A stretch of 64,000 nucleotides of DNA from Muraenolepis orangiensis (Eukaryota > Chordata > Actinopteri > Gadiformes > Muraenolepididae). Every line of letters begins with the position of its first letter. Position 1 is the first letter of the stretch. The stretch lies in contig JANIIK010000661.1 of assembly GCA_027704905.1 (NCBI GenBank), forward strand, positions 53,660-117,659. Reading direction: 5' to 3'. The notes beneath the pieces were generated by a model that was not told where the DNA came from, ran no database searches, and saw only the letters and a list, made by a program, of their open reading frames with translations. Positions 34,845 through 54,045 of the stretch are shown piece by piece. The translations under genes were made by a program, and so were the position numbers.

Positions 34845-37736
34845 ATTAAATGAAATCAGTCATCAATCTGTACTTAAAGCGTAAATCAATGTAATCACTG
34901 TGTTTGTGATCGATTGGATGAAGACCGACTTAAACCTCCATTCTGTCCCTTGGAAACCATGGCAACACCACCTTGCCTGTGGACGGCCATTTTGGGTCAG
35001 TTCCCGCCGTTTCCCCTTGTAGCGTTTGAATAATGTTATATTGTTTTAAAATATTTATGAGGTTTAAAATAAGGTTTAATATTCATAATCAAGATGTTCG
35101 AGATCAATGAGTTTGAATATTGATTTATTGAATGTGTTTTATTCATATATTGTATTCATACATTTTTTAATGTTTGATAATGGGTAATGATGGATAATGG
35201 ATTTTAATATTCTTAGAGTTCTGAAGAGTTCTGCAGCGCTTCGCACACTTCGCACTTTGGGTTATTCGGTCAATACAATTCTGGAAATAAAATACATTCA
35301 TAATTATGTGCCAATAAATATTTTCCATAATGACTGATCTGGTTTGGAGACAGCCTGCCAGCTCTCCCATCTCAGTTCACCGCCATGTTCCGCCTCAAGC
35401 CGTCCTCCACCGGTCCACCGACCAGGGTAACCACCTGGTATCCAAGTACCAGAGGCACCAGGACGAGGAGGAGGAGGAGGAGGAGGAACGACCACAACAA
35501 ACACAACTGCAACCACCGCGGTTGAAGTGGAGGAGGAGCTAAACTCAATTTATACTCAATCGAACACATTTCTAATGCTATTTTAATAAGCACTTATGTA
35601 AAGTAGTACCTCATATGAACTGTAGGGGGGGGGGCTCATATCTACTATGTCATATCTACTGATGCTAAATGTATATTTACAGTTTGTCAAACGAATCACA
35701 CACATGTTTAGCAGCTACACTACATGGTGCCCTCACACCATAGCGATCACCGGATGGTTGGGAATAGAAAATAGTGGCCATGAGTTCCCAACGCAACTCA
35801 CACGCAACTCATAGGTTTTATAGGTTTGAAGAACGACAACAAGCACGAAGGTGATCGCAGAGGAAGTTGTTCAATAATTCTCTGCGATCAATTTATACAA
35901 CAGGGACGCAACTCATAAGTTATGAACGCAGGTCCATATGTGAGGTATCGGGCCAGGTTCTGGGGTCACTTTGATCTGATTTCTTGGTATCTTTCCCCAT
36001 GTTGACTCTTCGGTGACCAAATCACAAGGAAACACTGAATGGGCTCCTCTTTTCTCGTGTTGAACTGTCCTGACTCGCTCCCAGACCGTAGTGGAGGAAC
36101 ACAGGGGGTATTGATCCAGGGCCGAAGCACAGGCTTCGGGTTCAATAACCCACTGAATGAACACACAGGCAGGGTTTACTAACGAGAGGGTTGATTTATT
36201 GATCACTTATTCCAGACAGATGTCCATTGCTACTACTCCCGTTCACCTCCAGACACACAGACGCGCGCTCCTTCACCTCGCGCTCCCACACACACGCGCC
36301 ACGCCCCCCTCTCTCTTAAAGGGGCAGGCAGCCCATGAACCGACTGGTATATCACTTATTCAGTGGCGGCTGGTGCATTTTTCACCAGGGGTGTCCATCA
36401 CTTTCATCATGGCCACGCAAGGCCAGCTCAAAGGCACCACAGAACTTCACAGTCTATTCTTTTAGACAGGATGTGTTTTTGTCCACCTCCTCATTGTGTT
36501 GACAGATCCCTATCCTGTAGCCTTCATCAAGTTGAACAGCTACACTGTTAAAATGATTTGTTGACTCAACTTGACTAAGTCAAGTCATCTTGTTGCTTTG
36601 ACTGAGTTAAGTTTAGTCAAGTTGATTCAACATTTAGTGTCAAGTGATTACACTTCAATAAATTAGTTGATACAACTTGTAGTCTGTTGACACAACTTCA
36701 TGTGTCAAGTTATTTGGACTAGAAAATATTAGTTAAGATAACTTAAAAAGATGTTGGTTAAACTTATTTGATCAAGTTTTTACAAATGTCTATCAAGTTG
36801 GCTCAACATGTAAAACTTTGTTTGTTCAACTTCTATTACCAAGTTAGCTTACCAGGACAAGCAAACCAATACCAAGCAAACCAAAGCTATACTATAAATC
36901 TAAATGAGAATTAGCTTAACCTAAATATTAACACATGTAAAAAATTGCTGAAAAGACATTTCAATCAGGACTTTTATTACAATATCAAGAACTGTATTCC
37001 AACTCCAACCCACACACTCATTAACTGTTCAGTGTTGGTTTTTAAATTCAAATAAGTGTGTCAATGGATGTCAACATATAAAGACCTTCCTTGGGACATG
37101 TAAAAACAACACCCTCCAACACACCATTGCTTTTGCTCGGGGCTGCTCAAAAACTGAAATGACACGGTCCCATAGATAAAACTGTAATTGAGTGACTTGT
37201 TAAACAGTCCATTCTGAGGAGTAAGTGTGCAGGGTTGCTGCAGTAAAATGCAGTAAAACATAGAAAATTGTATCTCTCTAACTGAGAAACTTAACTCAAA
37301 TGTCAGTCAGAAAATGAAAACATGAAAACACAATATCAGGTTGATCTGGGCCCAGATCTTTCACCTTAAGTTTGTCCGCCAAACTTCTTCTCTCAAACGG
37401 CTCTTGAATGAGAGATTTCACCGAGTTAGGGACCGGGTTGAGTCTTGGGGTAGTGCTCACCGAGTTAGGGCCCGGGTTGAGTCTTGGGGTAGTGCTCACG
37501 CTCGCCATTGTTGAACTTGTTGTAGTTAAAATGGCGCCCGCAGAGACAGAGCATAATATGCTTTTCCTAGTAGTACACTGTGATGCACACAAATGACGAT
37601 GCTTGATGCTCCAAAGTCTTCCGGGAGGGCTGTTTGAAAAGCGCCCCCCCGAAGACGTTTTGAGGACGCTGGTTGGCTACATTTTATGTCACTCGTTTGT
37701 ATCTTGAATCAGCAATTGGCTAAACAGCTACAGAGA

Positions 37737-37737
<1 letters not shown>
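34845..37737 (+). repeat. Class I downstream-flank segmental duplication, copy 2
   Basis: Near-identical to 18000-20890, including the hAT remnant (left TIR at 36361; transposase N-terminal frame 37296-37592, minus). It begins inside class I 3'-flank sequence but has no class I exons before it. It ends at CAGAGACC, where the (AC)n array starts. Copy 1 continues with other sequence from that point. Confidence 0.93.
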
Positions 37738-38003
<266 letters not shown>

Positions 38004-38263
38004 GAAGCAAACCGTCTCAAATGACAGCACACGTGACTTCCTATATCCTGGGGCAGTTCATGGTGTGACCACACGGATCGCTGTTTTACTGATTAGCACC
38101 TGGCCGTCGAGCTGCTGTTCAACACGACACGTTCTTCTTGTAAAGTGCATCTATCTGTCTTTCTATGGAGCAACATCACACTGTGACAAAAAACATCCAT
38201 CACAGCAATGGGATGGAAAGTGGAGTTCTGTGTAGTGACATTGGGAGCTGAATATCTATATCT

Positions 38264-38483
<220 letters not shown>

Positions 38484-39375
38484 AGTGATGGGCCTGATCG
38501 CCGGTGACGACGAGACAGCCTACAGGGAGGAGGTTGGATCGCTGGAGCAGTGGTGCCAGGAGAACAGCCTCGCCCTCAACGTCAAGAAGACCAAGGAGCT
38601 GATCGTGGACTACAGGAAGCAGAGAGGAGAGCACGGCCCTATCTCCATCGACGGTGTTGCAGTAGAGAGGGTCAGCAGCTTCAAGTTCCTCGGCGTGCAC
38701 ATCTCCGAGGACCTCACATCGTCCACGCACACCACACACCTGGTGAAAAGGGCCCAACAACGCCTGTATTTCCTCAGGCGTCTGAGGAAATTCAGCATGG
38801 GCCCCCGCATCCTGAGAACATTCTATACCGGCACCATGGAGAGTGTTCTTACAGGGTGGATCACCGCCTGGTCCGGGAACTGCACCGCACTGGAGCGCAG
38901 AGCGCTTCAAAGGGTGGTGCGGACGGCCCAGTATATGGTTGGAGGTGAGCTCCCCTCCCTCCTGGATATATACAACCAGCGGTGTGTGGCCAAGGCCAAA
39001 CGCATCATAAAGACATTGCCCACCCCAGCCACAAACTGTACTCACTGTTACCGTCAGGCAGGCGACACCGCAGTATCAAGTGCCGTACAAATAGACTCAG
39101 AGATAGCTTCCACAGTCAGGCCATCAGGCTGCTGAACAAGGGCGTATAGCATATAACAATGTATATTTTATTACATTGATTTATATATACATATTGCTCT
39201 TTTCTGTGCCGATATATTGCATTTTATAAAGTGCATTTTTATTTTAATTTTTTTACTTTATTGTATTCTATTTTTATTCTATTTTTATCTATTTTTATCT
39301 TATTTTTATAACTGCTGTCTGTCATCGGGTATTGCACATAAGATTTTCACACCACTGCGTTATACTTACTTAAGC
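38484..39375 (+). mobile_element. L2-like LINE 3' part with RT C-terminal ORF
   Basis: An open frame, 38485-39135, encodes the C-terminal third of an L2-type RT: DDETAYREEVGSLEQWCQEN, NVKKTKELIVDYRKQ, FKFLGVHISEDL, KRAQQRLYFLRRLRKF and ALQRVVRTAQY. It is 5'-truncated just after the YxDD box. The 3' UTR (39107-39370) matches the insertion in gene B, but the CTTGA tail is not evident here. The frame is intact over more than 200 codons, so the insertion is young. Confidence 0.88.
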
Positions 39376-39439
39376 ACACTTATACTGTAACATGTGAACT
39401 TTTTGGACCTCACAGAATGATTGGATATGTTAGGATGTG

Positions 39440-39733
<294 letters not shown>

Positions 39734-40411
39734 TCAACATGGCAGCAAGCTGTGACTAGAAGTCTTTGAAGCAACACCTTTGTGTTCCTGTTTGAATTAG
39801 ATGTGTGTCTGTGTGGGGGCGGCCCCCTTTCCCCCTGTCTCTCTTCTCTCTCTCTCCTCCCCAGGTGGAATCAGGAGAACCCACCTGAGCAGGCCTGATA
39901 TGAGGAGAGTCTGCTTCCCCCATGGCTGCTCCACCTGCTGTTCACTCTTTGTTTCTGGTCTTCAGTCTTGCTCAATCCACCATGGTTTCTGACCGTGTGC
40001 TTGACCGCTTCATTGGCCTTGTCCCAGTTCCTCATCCATTCACTGTGACACCTACACGCCCGCTCTCACATACACACCACACACACACACACACACACAC
40101 TACCTCAATACATTGAAGTTATATATTTATATATTTATATTTATATTTTGTATATTTTTATATTTTTAAGATTCAAGATTCAAATGTTTTGTTATTGCCA
40201 TTTGCAACAAGTACAATGGAATGTTTTCTCCTCATTACACCCAGTAGTATGAATTCACAATAATACTATATTCAACTATGCTAAACTATACTATAATTAA
40301 TAATTATTCAAATATGTCAGTGTACAGCACAAGTACAGCACAGAGAAAGGAATTCCTCTGCATTTAACCCATCGTATTAGAATGCCTTCTTGGATTCCTA
40401 TTGGTCCTTGT

Positions 40412-42270
40412 CAGTGGCGGCTCGTCCATAGGGGCGCAGGGGCGCCGCCCCACCTGGTTGAGAGAGGAAAAAAAAAAATAAAAAAATTATAATAATTGTG
40501 TTTTTTTATTTTTTATTTTTTTGATCCCTAAAAATAAACTAAACATGTTTAAAATGAATAATAATTACTCATTTTATGTATGTTTGTGTTTAAAATGCAC
40601 AATAACGTTAATATAGCAAATATAAATCATTGTTGTGCGTGCTATTCTCCCCCCTCGTTTGTCATTGACGTCACTCTCATAGAAATTTGGTACCTACCTC
40701 CAAACCTGGGCGCACGGCAGTGCGCCCAGGTTTGGAGGTAGGTACCAAATTTGATAGGCAATGTAGCCTATCAAGGGTCAAGGTTTTGAGGTAGGTACCA
40801 AATTTGATAGGCAAATGTAGCCTATCAAGGGTCCTGAATACGATCTCTGGGAGCGCATTTCATTGCGCCCGAACAAGGAAACCAGTCACGCATGCGCGAC
40901 TCAAATTGAGTGGCGCATGCGTGAGCAAATTGAGTGGCGCATGCGTGAATGCGTGAGCAAAGAAAACCAGTCACGCATGCGCAATTCATAGCCTAGTTGA
41001 ACCTTATTTGTAAAGCCTGTACTGCTCTGCTCTCAGTTCGGGTCTTGCTGTCTGAGGAGAGGTACGTTGTTGTTTGTTTTTGTCCCGATTATAGTTTTAC
41101 ATTTATTTTTATTGTGGACGATGTAAACGTAAAGTAAAGGGGATAAGAAATGTTGGTCTTGCTGTATAAACATGCAGCTTGTGTCATTTGTATGTAAACG
41201 GTGTGGATTGGGGTTTTGTAAGTTTATCGTGGACACGTGCTTCCCCAATGCTAGCTACAGGGTCCTCCGTGTGTTTGTCTGCTAATATAGGCTGTGGTCG
41301 AATGTATTAAGCATTTGTATTCTATTTAATTAGTTAAATTCAGAAGCATTTGTTAATGAGTCAGTTCTTGCTGCGTCTTGCTGTCTGAGGAGAGGAGATT
41401 GAGACCCGTGTGTGTGGGAGAGACCTCATGTTGCAAGTTTGTTCTTTTTTTGTTCTGTACAGGACACAGCCATTACACTAGCTACCATGGACAATTCTGT
41501 CAAATCCCTCAAAGCAACACCATTTGAAAGACGAACACTGCAAGAAAAACTCGGAGTGAAAGAGTTTGGACCTCATCAGCCTGACATCAGCATTCAGCAA
41601 CCAGCAACAGACAGAGGAAGGCTATATATTCGGTCGTTTTCCAGAACCTGGTTTGCTAAGTGGTTCTTGTATAGTTAGTATAGCATAGGTACATAGATTA
41701 AACTGTATATTGTATAGTAGTGTAGTGTACATAGGACCCAGTACCTTTTAATTTGTAAGCTTAACATTGTATTGCATTTTATCTCAGGACTTGTATCAGG
41801 TCTATTTTATTATCTTCTATTTTGTTCTAATTACTTTTGCACAATCGAATGTAAGACCATATTTAGGTATTATTTTTGATGGCACACTGGGTAGTCTTTC
41901 TAATATAAGACCATATTTTTTTCTTATGTTTATTTTCTACTAGGCACCATATAATAAATGTTCTTTCACCATAAGTTTCAAGTTTGTTTATTATTTGTCA
42001 CAACAAAATACAGAATACTGATTGATTGTGCTACATACAGTAAAAATAAAGTAAAAAAAGAAATTAAGCAGTAAGTAAAGGAATGTTCAGTCAATATACA
42101 TATATACAATACAGAGTAGAATGAGTAACGGTGAGGTTTATATTATGTATAGTTTTTTATTTTTAATTAGCCCTCTCGGTCGTTTACATGGTGAAATGGC
42201 GCCACCGTCTGGGCAAATCCGGTATTGCACAGCAGATATGATTTAATGTCAATGTCACCGGCCGCCACTG
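40412..42270 (+). mobile_element. Complete non-autonomous hAT transposon in the gene C promoter region
   Basis: Terminal inverted repeats CAGTGGCGGC (40412) and GCCGCCACTG (ending 42270) are flanked by an exact 8-bp target duplication, GTCCTTGT, at 40404-40411 and 42271-42278. Length is 1859 bp. A remnant transposase exon (ATG 41487 to 41678) starts MDNSVKSLKATPFERRTLQE and ends in a TTF-like YIRSFSRTWFAKW segment; the DDE core is missing. Internal structure includes a perfect 33-bp inverted repeat (40683-40752) and repeated CGCATGCG motifs (40885-40985). An L2-type tail lies within it at about 41975-42010. Its right end is 117 bp from the class I start codon. Confidence 0.93.
40683..40752. 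repeat. Perfect 33-bp inverted repeat with 4-base loop
   Basis: Arm 40683-40715 (AAATTTGGTACCTACCTCCA and on) is the exact reverse complement of 40720-40752, with GGCA between them. The right arm is followed by a direct repeat of GAGGTAGGTACCAAATTTGA plus TAGGCAA(A)TGTAGCCTATCA, found again at about 40788-40830. Confidence 0.95.
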
Positions 42271-42386
42271 GTCCTTGTCCTTCCTGAGCGTCTTGTCGAC
42301 AGGTTTCCTGGTCGTCAGATACCGGAGTGTGAGTCTCGTCTCTGTTGGTTCTCTCATGAATGTTCTTCAAGAGTTCTTCTAGATCC

Positions 42387-48897
<6,511 letters not shown>

Positions 48898-49146
48898 ACC
48901 ATGAAGACTCTTCTCCCGTTCAGCTTAAAGCAGCACAGAGTAGACTGCTGCTCATTTACAATCATTACAAACAGCCTTGGGACTTCAGCTAACTTCACAT
49001 GCTATGTTTGATCAATGACAATAACATTCCTATGTACTTTCATTTAGAAATCAGTCATCAATCCGTACTTAAAGTGTAAATCAATGTAATCACTGTGTTT
49101 GTGATCAATTGGATGAAGTCACCGACTTACACCTCCAATCTGTCCC

Positions 49147-49193
49147 GGCATAGGCTAACGGTGGCTGGTGAACTTCTACCGCAGCCTATAGAG
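49147..49193 (+). repeat. L2 scrap marking a deletion downstream of gene C
   Basis: The class I 3' flank breaks off at TCTGTCCC (49146) and continues directly with GGCATAGGCTAACGGTGGCT, which in gene B lies about 410 bp further on (27138). 49,194-49,620 contains no gene that I recognise. Confidence 0.8.
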
Positions 49194-49619
49194 AGGGAGA
49201 GGAGTCTGGACACCGGGAGGCTATCTTATACCCTCCTGAGTCTCGTAGCGGTTGAGGGAGAAATGACAACTGTGATGTCTCTGGAAAAATATGTATAATC
49301 CTTAAGGATGTAGAGATCAAATTAAACATATGGCTTTGCCACACTCCGGGGTCTTACTTCGCCGACATGGCGCTGAATAAAGACGTTTCCGGTTCTGGTG
49401 AAAAGATACACATTTTATATTTGTCTCTATAGAAATACATTTCAATCTTTCAGCCATCACTGTTTTTGTAGTATAATTTCTACTTGGTTGGAATACGAAT
49501 CTTTAGCAGAGGTCCGGATACTAATTTCAATATCTTTATTGAACAAAGCATCAAATAAAACAAACTGCAGCAAGATGGAGCCTGCCGTGCCAAACTGATC
49601 AGACTTTTTATAGAATATA

Positions 49620-51060
49620 AAAAACAGAATTTTTATAACTGTCTGTCTGTCGTCGGGTTTTGCACATCAGATTTTCACTCACTGCTTATTCAGATTCAGA
49701 TTCAGATTCAGAAAACTTTATTAATCCCGAGGGAAATTAAGGTGCAACAGTTGACACAGGGGGAATAAATGCACACACAAGAATACTAAAACCTAAGCTA
49801 AAAACAAAACAACAACTAACTAAAATAAAACTATTATAAACAAAAATAGTTAAAATAATTCTAAATGAAGTCTAAATGTATTGATAAGTGAAGATAATTA
49901 CAGTATTATAACAGTAGTACGTAGGTATATACAATACACAACAATACGTATAGTGCAAATTGGCAGTAATAATATATTAATAAATAATTCGACTGAAAAG
50001 TGACATGTGAAAAGTGAAAAAGTGAAAAGTGAATTCGGAATTGAAATAGAATTTGCAGTGCAAAGTACAATGAGATGATTACAGTGCGTTGACCAAAAAT
50101 AAAATAAAAATAAGTACGTTGGCCTCAGGTCACTGAGTCTCCACTGTCCCTCTCACGACCCGAGGTAGAGGAATTATAGAGTCTAATAGCCACAGGAAGA
50201 AAAGACTTCCTATGGCGTTCTGTGGTGCACCTGGGTGGAATGAGTCTGTTGCTAAAGGTGCTTCTATATGAGGTCAGCACCTGATGGAGAGGGTGAGAGT
50301 TGTTGTCAAGGATACTACGCAGCTTGCGCAGCATCCTTCTCTCAGACACCACCAACAAGGAGTCCAGCTGGACCCCCAGGACAGCGCCAGCCTTCCTGAC
50401 AATCCTGCTGATCTTGTTGGCGTCTGCTGATCTCAACCTGCTACCCCAGCACACGACTCCGGAGAAGATGGCACTGGCTACCACCGACTGGTAGAACACA
50501 TTCAGCATCTTGTTGCAAACGTTGAAGGACCGGAGCCTCCGCAGGAAGTAAAGACGGCTCTGGCCCTTCTTGTAGACCGCCTCAGAGTTCTTGGCCCAGA
50601 CCAGTTTGTTGTCCAGATGAACTCCCAGGTATTTATATTCCTGGACGGCTTCAGCGGACACACCCTTGATGGAAATGGGTGTGGGTGTGGATTTCCTCCT
50701 GCGGAAGTCCACCACCATCTCCTTCGTCTTGTCAGTGTTGAGCTGCATATGGTTCAGCTCACACCACTCAACGAAGGAGTCCACGACGCCCCTGTACTCC
50801 TCATCGTTTCCCTCGCTGACACAACCAACAACTGCAGAGTCGTCCGAGAACTTCTGCAGATGGCAGGACTCTGAGTTGTATTGGAAGTCTGAGGTGTACA
50901 GGGTGAACAGGAATGGGGAAAGAACAGTTCCCTGTGGAGCACCAGTGCTGCTGACCACAGTGTCAGACACACAGTCCTGCAGTCTGACAAACTGTGGACG
51001 ACCCGTCAAATAGTCATCTGTGTAAACTGTGAAGTGACAATAAACTTGACTTGACTTGAC
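49620..51060 (+). mobile_element. L2-like 3' tail split by a second LINE
   Basis: 49620-49685 (ACTGTCTGTCTGTCGTCGGG, GATTTTCACTCACTGC) and 51022-51060 (AAACTGTGAAGTGACAATAA, CTTGACTTGACTTGACT) together equal the terminal part of the L2 3' UTR seen uninterrupted in gene B. Between them lies a minus-strand LINE. Confidence 0.82.
49686..51021 (-). mobile_element. 5'-truncated Rex1/L2-group LINE with long intact RT frame
   Basis: The minus-strand frame 51009-50125 (294 codons, open at its 5' end) encodes GAPQGTVLSPFLFTLYTSDF, FSDDSAVVG (the YxDD-box equivalent), TKEMVVDFRRRK, YKYLGVHLDNKL and GQSRLYFLRRLRSF. The 3' UTR ends at CTTTATTAATCCCGAGGG (minus: CCCTCGGGATTAATAAAG) followed by TCTGAA tail units near 49690. 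Clade by memory: the Rex1/L2 group of fish. 5'-truncated, so immobile by itself. Confidence 0.88.
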
Positions 51061-51096
51061 TGCCCACGCGCTTCTTTACCAAACATTATATAGGAA

Positions 51097-51880
51097 GTAG
51101 TGCAACAAACATCTACTACTCCTATTGGTCACTGTGCAACAAACATCTACTACTCCTATTGGTCAGTGTACAACAAACATCTACTACTCCTATTGGTCAC
51201 TGTGCAACAAACATCTACTACTCCTATTGGTCACTGTGCAACAAACATCTACTACTCCTATTGGTCACTGTGCAACAAACATCTACTACTCCTATTGGTC
51301 ACAGTACAACAAACATCTACTACTCCTATTGGTCAGTGTGCAACAAACATCTACTACTCCTATTGGTCAGTGTGCAACAAACATCTACTACTCCTATTGG
51401 TCAGTGTGCAACAAACATCTACTACTCCTATTGGTCAGTGTGCAACAACCATCTACTACTCCTATTGGTCACTGTACAACAAACATCTACTACTCCTATT
51501 GGTCACTGTGCAACAAACATCTACTACTCCTATTGGTCACAGTACAACAAACATCTACTACTCCTATTGGTCAGTGTGCAACAAACATCTACTACTCCTA
51601 TTGGTCACTGTGCAACAAACATCTACTACTCCTATTGGTCAGTGTGCAACAAACATCTACTACTCCTATTGGTCACTGTACAACAAACATCTACTACTCC
51701 TATTGGTCACTGGACAACAAACATCTACTACTCCTATTGGTCAGTGTGCAACAAACATCTACTACTCCTATTGGTCAGTGTGCAACAAACATCTACTACT
51801 CCTATTGGTCACTGTGCAACAAACATCTACTACTCCTATTGGTCACTGTACAACAAACATCTACTTGACTCCTATTGGTC
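51097..51880 (+). repeat. 34-bp minisatellite, about 23 units
   Basis: Unit CAACAAACATCTACTACTCC TATTGGTCACTGTG. Variation is concentrated in the last four to six bases (CACTGTG, CAGTGTG, CACAGTA). Every unit holds ATTGG, an inverted CCAAT box. All three forward frames stay open because the 34-bp unit has no stop in any phase. Confidence 0.97.
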
Positions 51881-52563
51881 TAAATTTGTAGAAAGAAATT
51901 CCAGGTGGTGGCGTTGTGTCGTCCTAGTGGCGCCTGTTGGCTGCTTGTATATGTTAATCTAATACAATCTATACAATACAATCTAATCTAATACGTTATG
52001 CATCTGACGATGCATAAAGTATCACAAACAGTGTTTTAGTATAACAATGCACTACAGGGGCTCTAAAAAGTCCCAATACAACAAAATGTTTACACAAATT
52101 TAAAAACGGTTATATACCTTCAATTGCATCATCATTCTGCTTTGCAATTATCAGTGTATAGTTCACATACGCTAGCAAAAAAAGTCATAGCACAAGTCAA
52201 CTGACAATTTGAAAAACCATATGCGATTGTACTGCATACAGTGTCGTAACATCAAAGAAACCAACAGTCACTTTTATCCTTCAGATCTTGTAAAATGATT
52301 TGTTCACAAGGTTCATGCATACGTTAGTTCAAGTATTGCCACCATGATTAATCTCATTTCAGCGAATATTGCATAATGTAGTATTATTACTCTCTGGTAC
52401 CTCAGTAAATATGCATATATGGAGCACAGAATGACAATTTGGATATTCAGCAATAATAATAAAAAAACAATGTCCATGTTTTCTTATTTAAGAACACGTT
52501 TTCCAATGTCTTCGTTGCCTGATTGACCATTCCCTGGGGGGAATTATGCATAAAACATTAAAC
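51881..52563. other. Intergenic stretch, no gene recognised
   Basis: AT-rich single-copy-looking sequence without coding or repeat signals that I can name. Confidence 0.5.
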
Positions 52564-54037
52564 CAGAGGCGAACCTCCTTCAGGCAGATAATATTGTCGC
52601 AGCCAATTGACAAGTTGACCATAGTTGGTAAAGCAGTGTCCATGTAGTGAAGTAACAGCCCAACACAGACCACCACACACAGGCTATGGATGAATGACTG
52701 TACTGGTCCTGTACTGTAGCTCGTTACATCATCACACACCATGAGGGCCTACTCCACTCAGCTAGGACTATTAGGTTTCATGGACAAATGGCTGCCACAC
52801 GACCACACCTTCGGAACAATTACCAATGCAAGGAAAGATCAAGTCAAAACTCTCAATTTAAATGCACAACAATGCTTAACAAACTCAAGACAGCCATTAA
52901 CTAATCATTCAACAAGTGTGTGGAAACAAAATGCAACAACCAGCTCAACGAGACGCAACACTGAGACAAAACCAGCAAAGACAAATGAGTCTCACTCACC
53001 AATGATGTTCACTTAAAGAGGCCAAAAAAACAATAAACCAATCGGGTTTATTGTTGCGGGACCTTCAGGGCTCCAGAGAGGGACCGGGACTTGTCTGAGT
53101 CGAGGCCGACACGGGGCCCCCTCGTCGGACTCAATGGTACCATCACTTGCTGATTTGGGGGACCTCCAGGGCTCCAGAGAGGCACCGGGACGTTGCTTAG
53201 TCGAGTCCGACACGGGGCCCCCTCGTCGGACTCGTTGGCACCATTACCCACTGATTCTTGGGACTTCCAGGGCTCCGGAGAGGGACCGGGACTTTGTTGA
53301 GTCGGGACCGACACGGGGCCCCCTCATCGAACTGAGCTAGAGCGATGTACCGCTGATTTGCACGAGCTCCAGAGCTCCACAGATTGACCGGGACTTTGCC
53401 CTGAATGTGTCCGACATGGGTCACCCCCGTCGGACTAGCTAGAGCGATGTACCGCTGATTTGCCCGACTTCCATATGTAGACTCTCTACTATACTTAGAT
53501 TGATACACAGTATAATTGTAATAAACCAATAAAACTTTTAATTAATTGCTACGTAGCACTTAGCTAGATCCTGTGTCTCGAGCCAGTGAACTAACGGGAC
53601 CTTCTAGCGTACCATGGTACCGTGGGGAAATCTGAAAGAATACGCCCATTGGCTACAAACCAATATATGATTGGTTGATCAAATTGTCAATTGTCAACAT
53701 ACGCTCTCATTCAGTTTGGCCAAGGGCCAAGGCATTCGCTCAAGAAAAGAGAGTACCTTGGTTGTAGGATATTCTTCCCAGCAACCCAGAAAAAGATCTG
53801 ATTGGTTGCATTTATTTTCCAACACAAAAGCACTCAAATGCATAATGCCTGAGAAAGACAAACAAATCAGCGTAACACTGTAATATTACAGATAAACAAC
53901 ACAGATACAATTATTTTATTCATTTTATTAAATTTTATTAATTTTATTGATATCATTAATTTGGTATTTTTTTTGTTTCATCTGAAGGTTCCAGGGTCTT
54001 CTCTGAATACCTTGAAGGCCCTGACAGTTCACCACTG
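52564..54037. mobile_element. hAT-type non-autonomous element with 8-bp target duplication
   Basis: Ends CAGAGGCGAAC (52564) and GTTCACCACTG (to 54037) are flanked by CATTAAAC at 52556-52563 and 54038-54045. It is a relative of 42633-43820, with which it shares both end regions. The interior differs: it holds the 101-bp tandem repeat and an unrecognised segment (52,700-53,040). Confidence 0.88.
53060..53470. repeat. 101-bp GC-rich tandem repeat, four units
   Basis: CTCCAGAGAG-type anchors occur at 53071, 53172, 53273 and 53375, a period of 101-102 bp. Units contain GACCGGGACTT and CGACACGGGGCCCCCTCGTC. CpG-rich compared with its surroundings; lies inside the hAT-type element. Confidence 0.92.
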
Positions 54038-54045
54038 CATTAAAC

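Noticed and set aside
38485..39135. Host gene encoded by an intact 216-codon frame
   Set aside because: All recognisable motifs belong to L2-type reverse transcriptase, and the 3' UTR matches another LINE insertion in gene B.
51100..51962. Three overlapping long open frames of about 250-267 codons
   Set aside because: The 34-bp minisatellite has no stop in any phase, and its length is not a multiple of three, so all three frames are open by construction.
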